The position numbers and the translations under genes are program-made. The notes below the pieces were generated by a model. It was not told the origin of the DNA. It made no database searches and worked only from the letters and a program-made list of their open reading frames with translations. DNA of 42,496 bases. It comes from Betaproteobacteria bacterium. Its GTDB lineage: Bacteria > Pseudomonadota > Gammaproteobacteria > Burkholderiales > WYBJ01. The DNA is taken from contig WHTS01000049.1 of the NCBI GenBank assembly GCA_009377585.1, forward strand, positions 1-42,496, written 5' to 3'. This document shows, piece by piece, positions 42,110 through 42,496 of the stretch. How positions within the stretch are numbered: the first letter of the stretch is position 1; the number at the start of each line of letters is the position of its first letter.

Positions 42110-42496
42110 TGGCAACATCCACGTCCTCCCACCGTTGGCCAATCGTGACGCTTAGCGATGTCGTGGACATGTGTCTGGGAAAGATGCTGGATGCCCAGAA
42201 GAACAAAGGACAACCTCAGCCGTACTTGCGGAATCCCAACATTCGCTGGTTCGACGTGGATCTTACGGACGTGCGCCTGATGCCATTCGAGGACCACGAG
42301 CAGGAGCGCTACGGATTGCGAGCTGGAGACGTCTTGGTGTGTGAGGGTGGCGAGGCGGGACGAGCTGCTATTTGGGATGGTCGCTTGCCTGAAATGAAAT
42401 TCCAAAAGGCCATTCATCGCGTGCGATGCGGGCCACAGTTACACAACCGGTTCCTCGTGCACCGACTTTTGGCCGACTATTACGCTGGGCGGTTAG
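42109..42496 (+). CDS. hsdS: Type I restriction specificity subunit HsdS (5' part, runs off the window)
   Basis: The frame from GTG 42109 stays open to the window end (129 codons) and reads as the first target-recognition domain of HsdS: HRWPIVTLSDVVDMCLGKML, YLRNPNIRWFDVDLTDVRLM, RYGLRAGDVLVCEGGEAGRAAIW and FQKAIHRVRCGPQLHNRFL. These are the usual strand, GD(V/I)L and E.GR.A landmarks. HsdS sets the DNA sequence recognised by the complex. It overlaps the hsdM stop by one base. Its base composition is visibly lower in GC than the genes before it, as is common for recognition domains exchanged between strains. An hsdR gene is not in view. Confidence 0.88.
   Translation, partial: MATSTSSHRWPIVTLSDVVDMCLGKMLDAQKNKGQPQPYLRNPNIRWFDVDLTDVRLMPFEDHEQERYGLRAGDVLVCEGGEAGRAAIWDGRLPEMKFQKAIHRVRCGPQLHNRFLVHRLLADYYAGRL

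Overview
The window is high-GC DNA (about 65-68% by eye) from a betaproteobacterium, most likely Burkholderiales or a related uncultured lineage. The gene orders lptD-surA opposite amgK-murU and dusB-fis-purH-purD-hemF point that way, as do Bug/TctC receptors, a complete branched-chain amino acid ABC transporter and SapC. This is inferred from families and gene order; no database search was run.

Layout. 1-9.6 kb: cell-envelope and housekeeping genes. surA and lptD (minus) diverge from amgK-murU (peptidoglycan recycling), followed by pepP, a UbiH-type hydroxylase, dusB and fis. 9.6-14.3 kb: purH, purD, a two-module VOC protein and hemF. 14.3-15.2 kb: a small GIY-YIG nuclease gene inside a cluster of dispersed repeats. 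15.2-18.9 kb (minus): a membrane histidine kinase followed 15 bases later by a Ser/Thr kinase fused to two receiver domains. 19.4-25.0 kb (minus): livK-livH-livM-livG-livF, with repeat blocks between several genes. 25.3-27.7 kb: a small cytochrome c and a DUF255 thioredoxin-fold protein. 27.7-30 kb: tandem repeats, a DUF559 nuclease-like gene and a CadD-type transporter. 30-35.5 kb: ilvD, lgt, a DMT transporter diverging from a LysR regulator, and sapC. A tRNA-Ala(CGC) at 35.6 kb starts an accessory segment: Bug receptor, a small coupled ORF, an MmgE/PrpD protein, a deaminase, a second Bug receptor, an HNH nuclease remnant, then hsdM and the start of hsdS at the window edge.

The most unusual content is a set of dispersed palindromic repeats, named here R1-R4. 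R1 is about 117 bp with three hairpins: three full copies at 19209-19325, 28831-28947 and 41789-41905, and a head fragment at 7021-7060. Copies at 19.2 and 41.8 kb differ at two positions of the central 18-bp palindrome, and both changes are compensated on the other arm. R2 matches the Neisseria dRS3 pattern ATTCCC-N8-GGGAAT (seven copies). R3 is a GCTCCCGA/TCGGGAGC hairpin. R4 has a CCCCTCC/GGAGGGG stem, a CGCGAC/GTCGCG stem and a GGGGTGGT tail. One R1 and one R2 copy lie inside hsdM without breaking its frame, so they appear to be translated as protein insertions, as Rickettsia palindromic elements are. R2 also supplies the C-terminus of Lgt, and R4 supplies the tail of the DUF559 protein. 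Two small nuclease genes sit inside the repeat clusters.

Working links: AmgK and MurU act in sequence on recovered MurNAc; SurA chaperones outer-membrane proteins such as LptD; PurH and PurD belong to the same purine pathway; LivKHMGF form one importer; the kinase pair probably forms one signalling system with a mixed His/Asp and Ser/Thr output.
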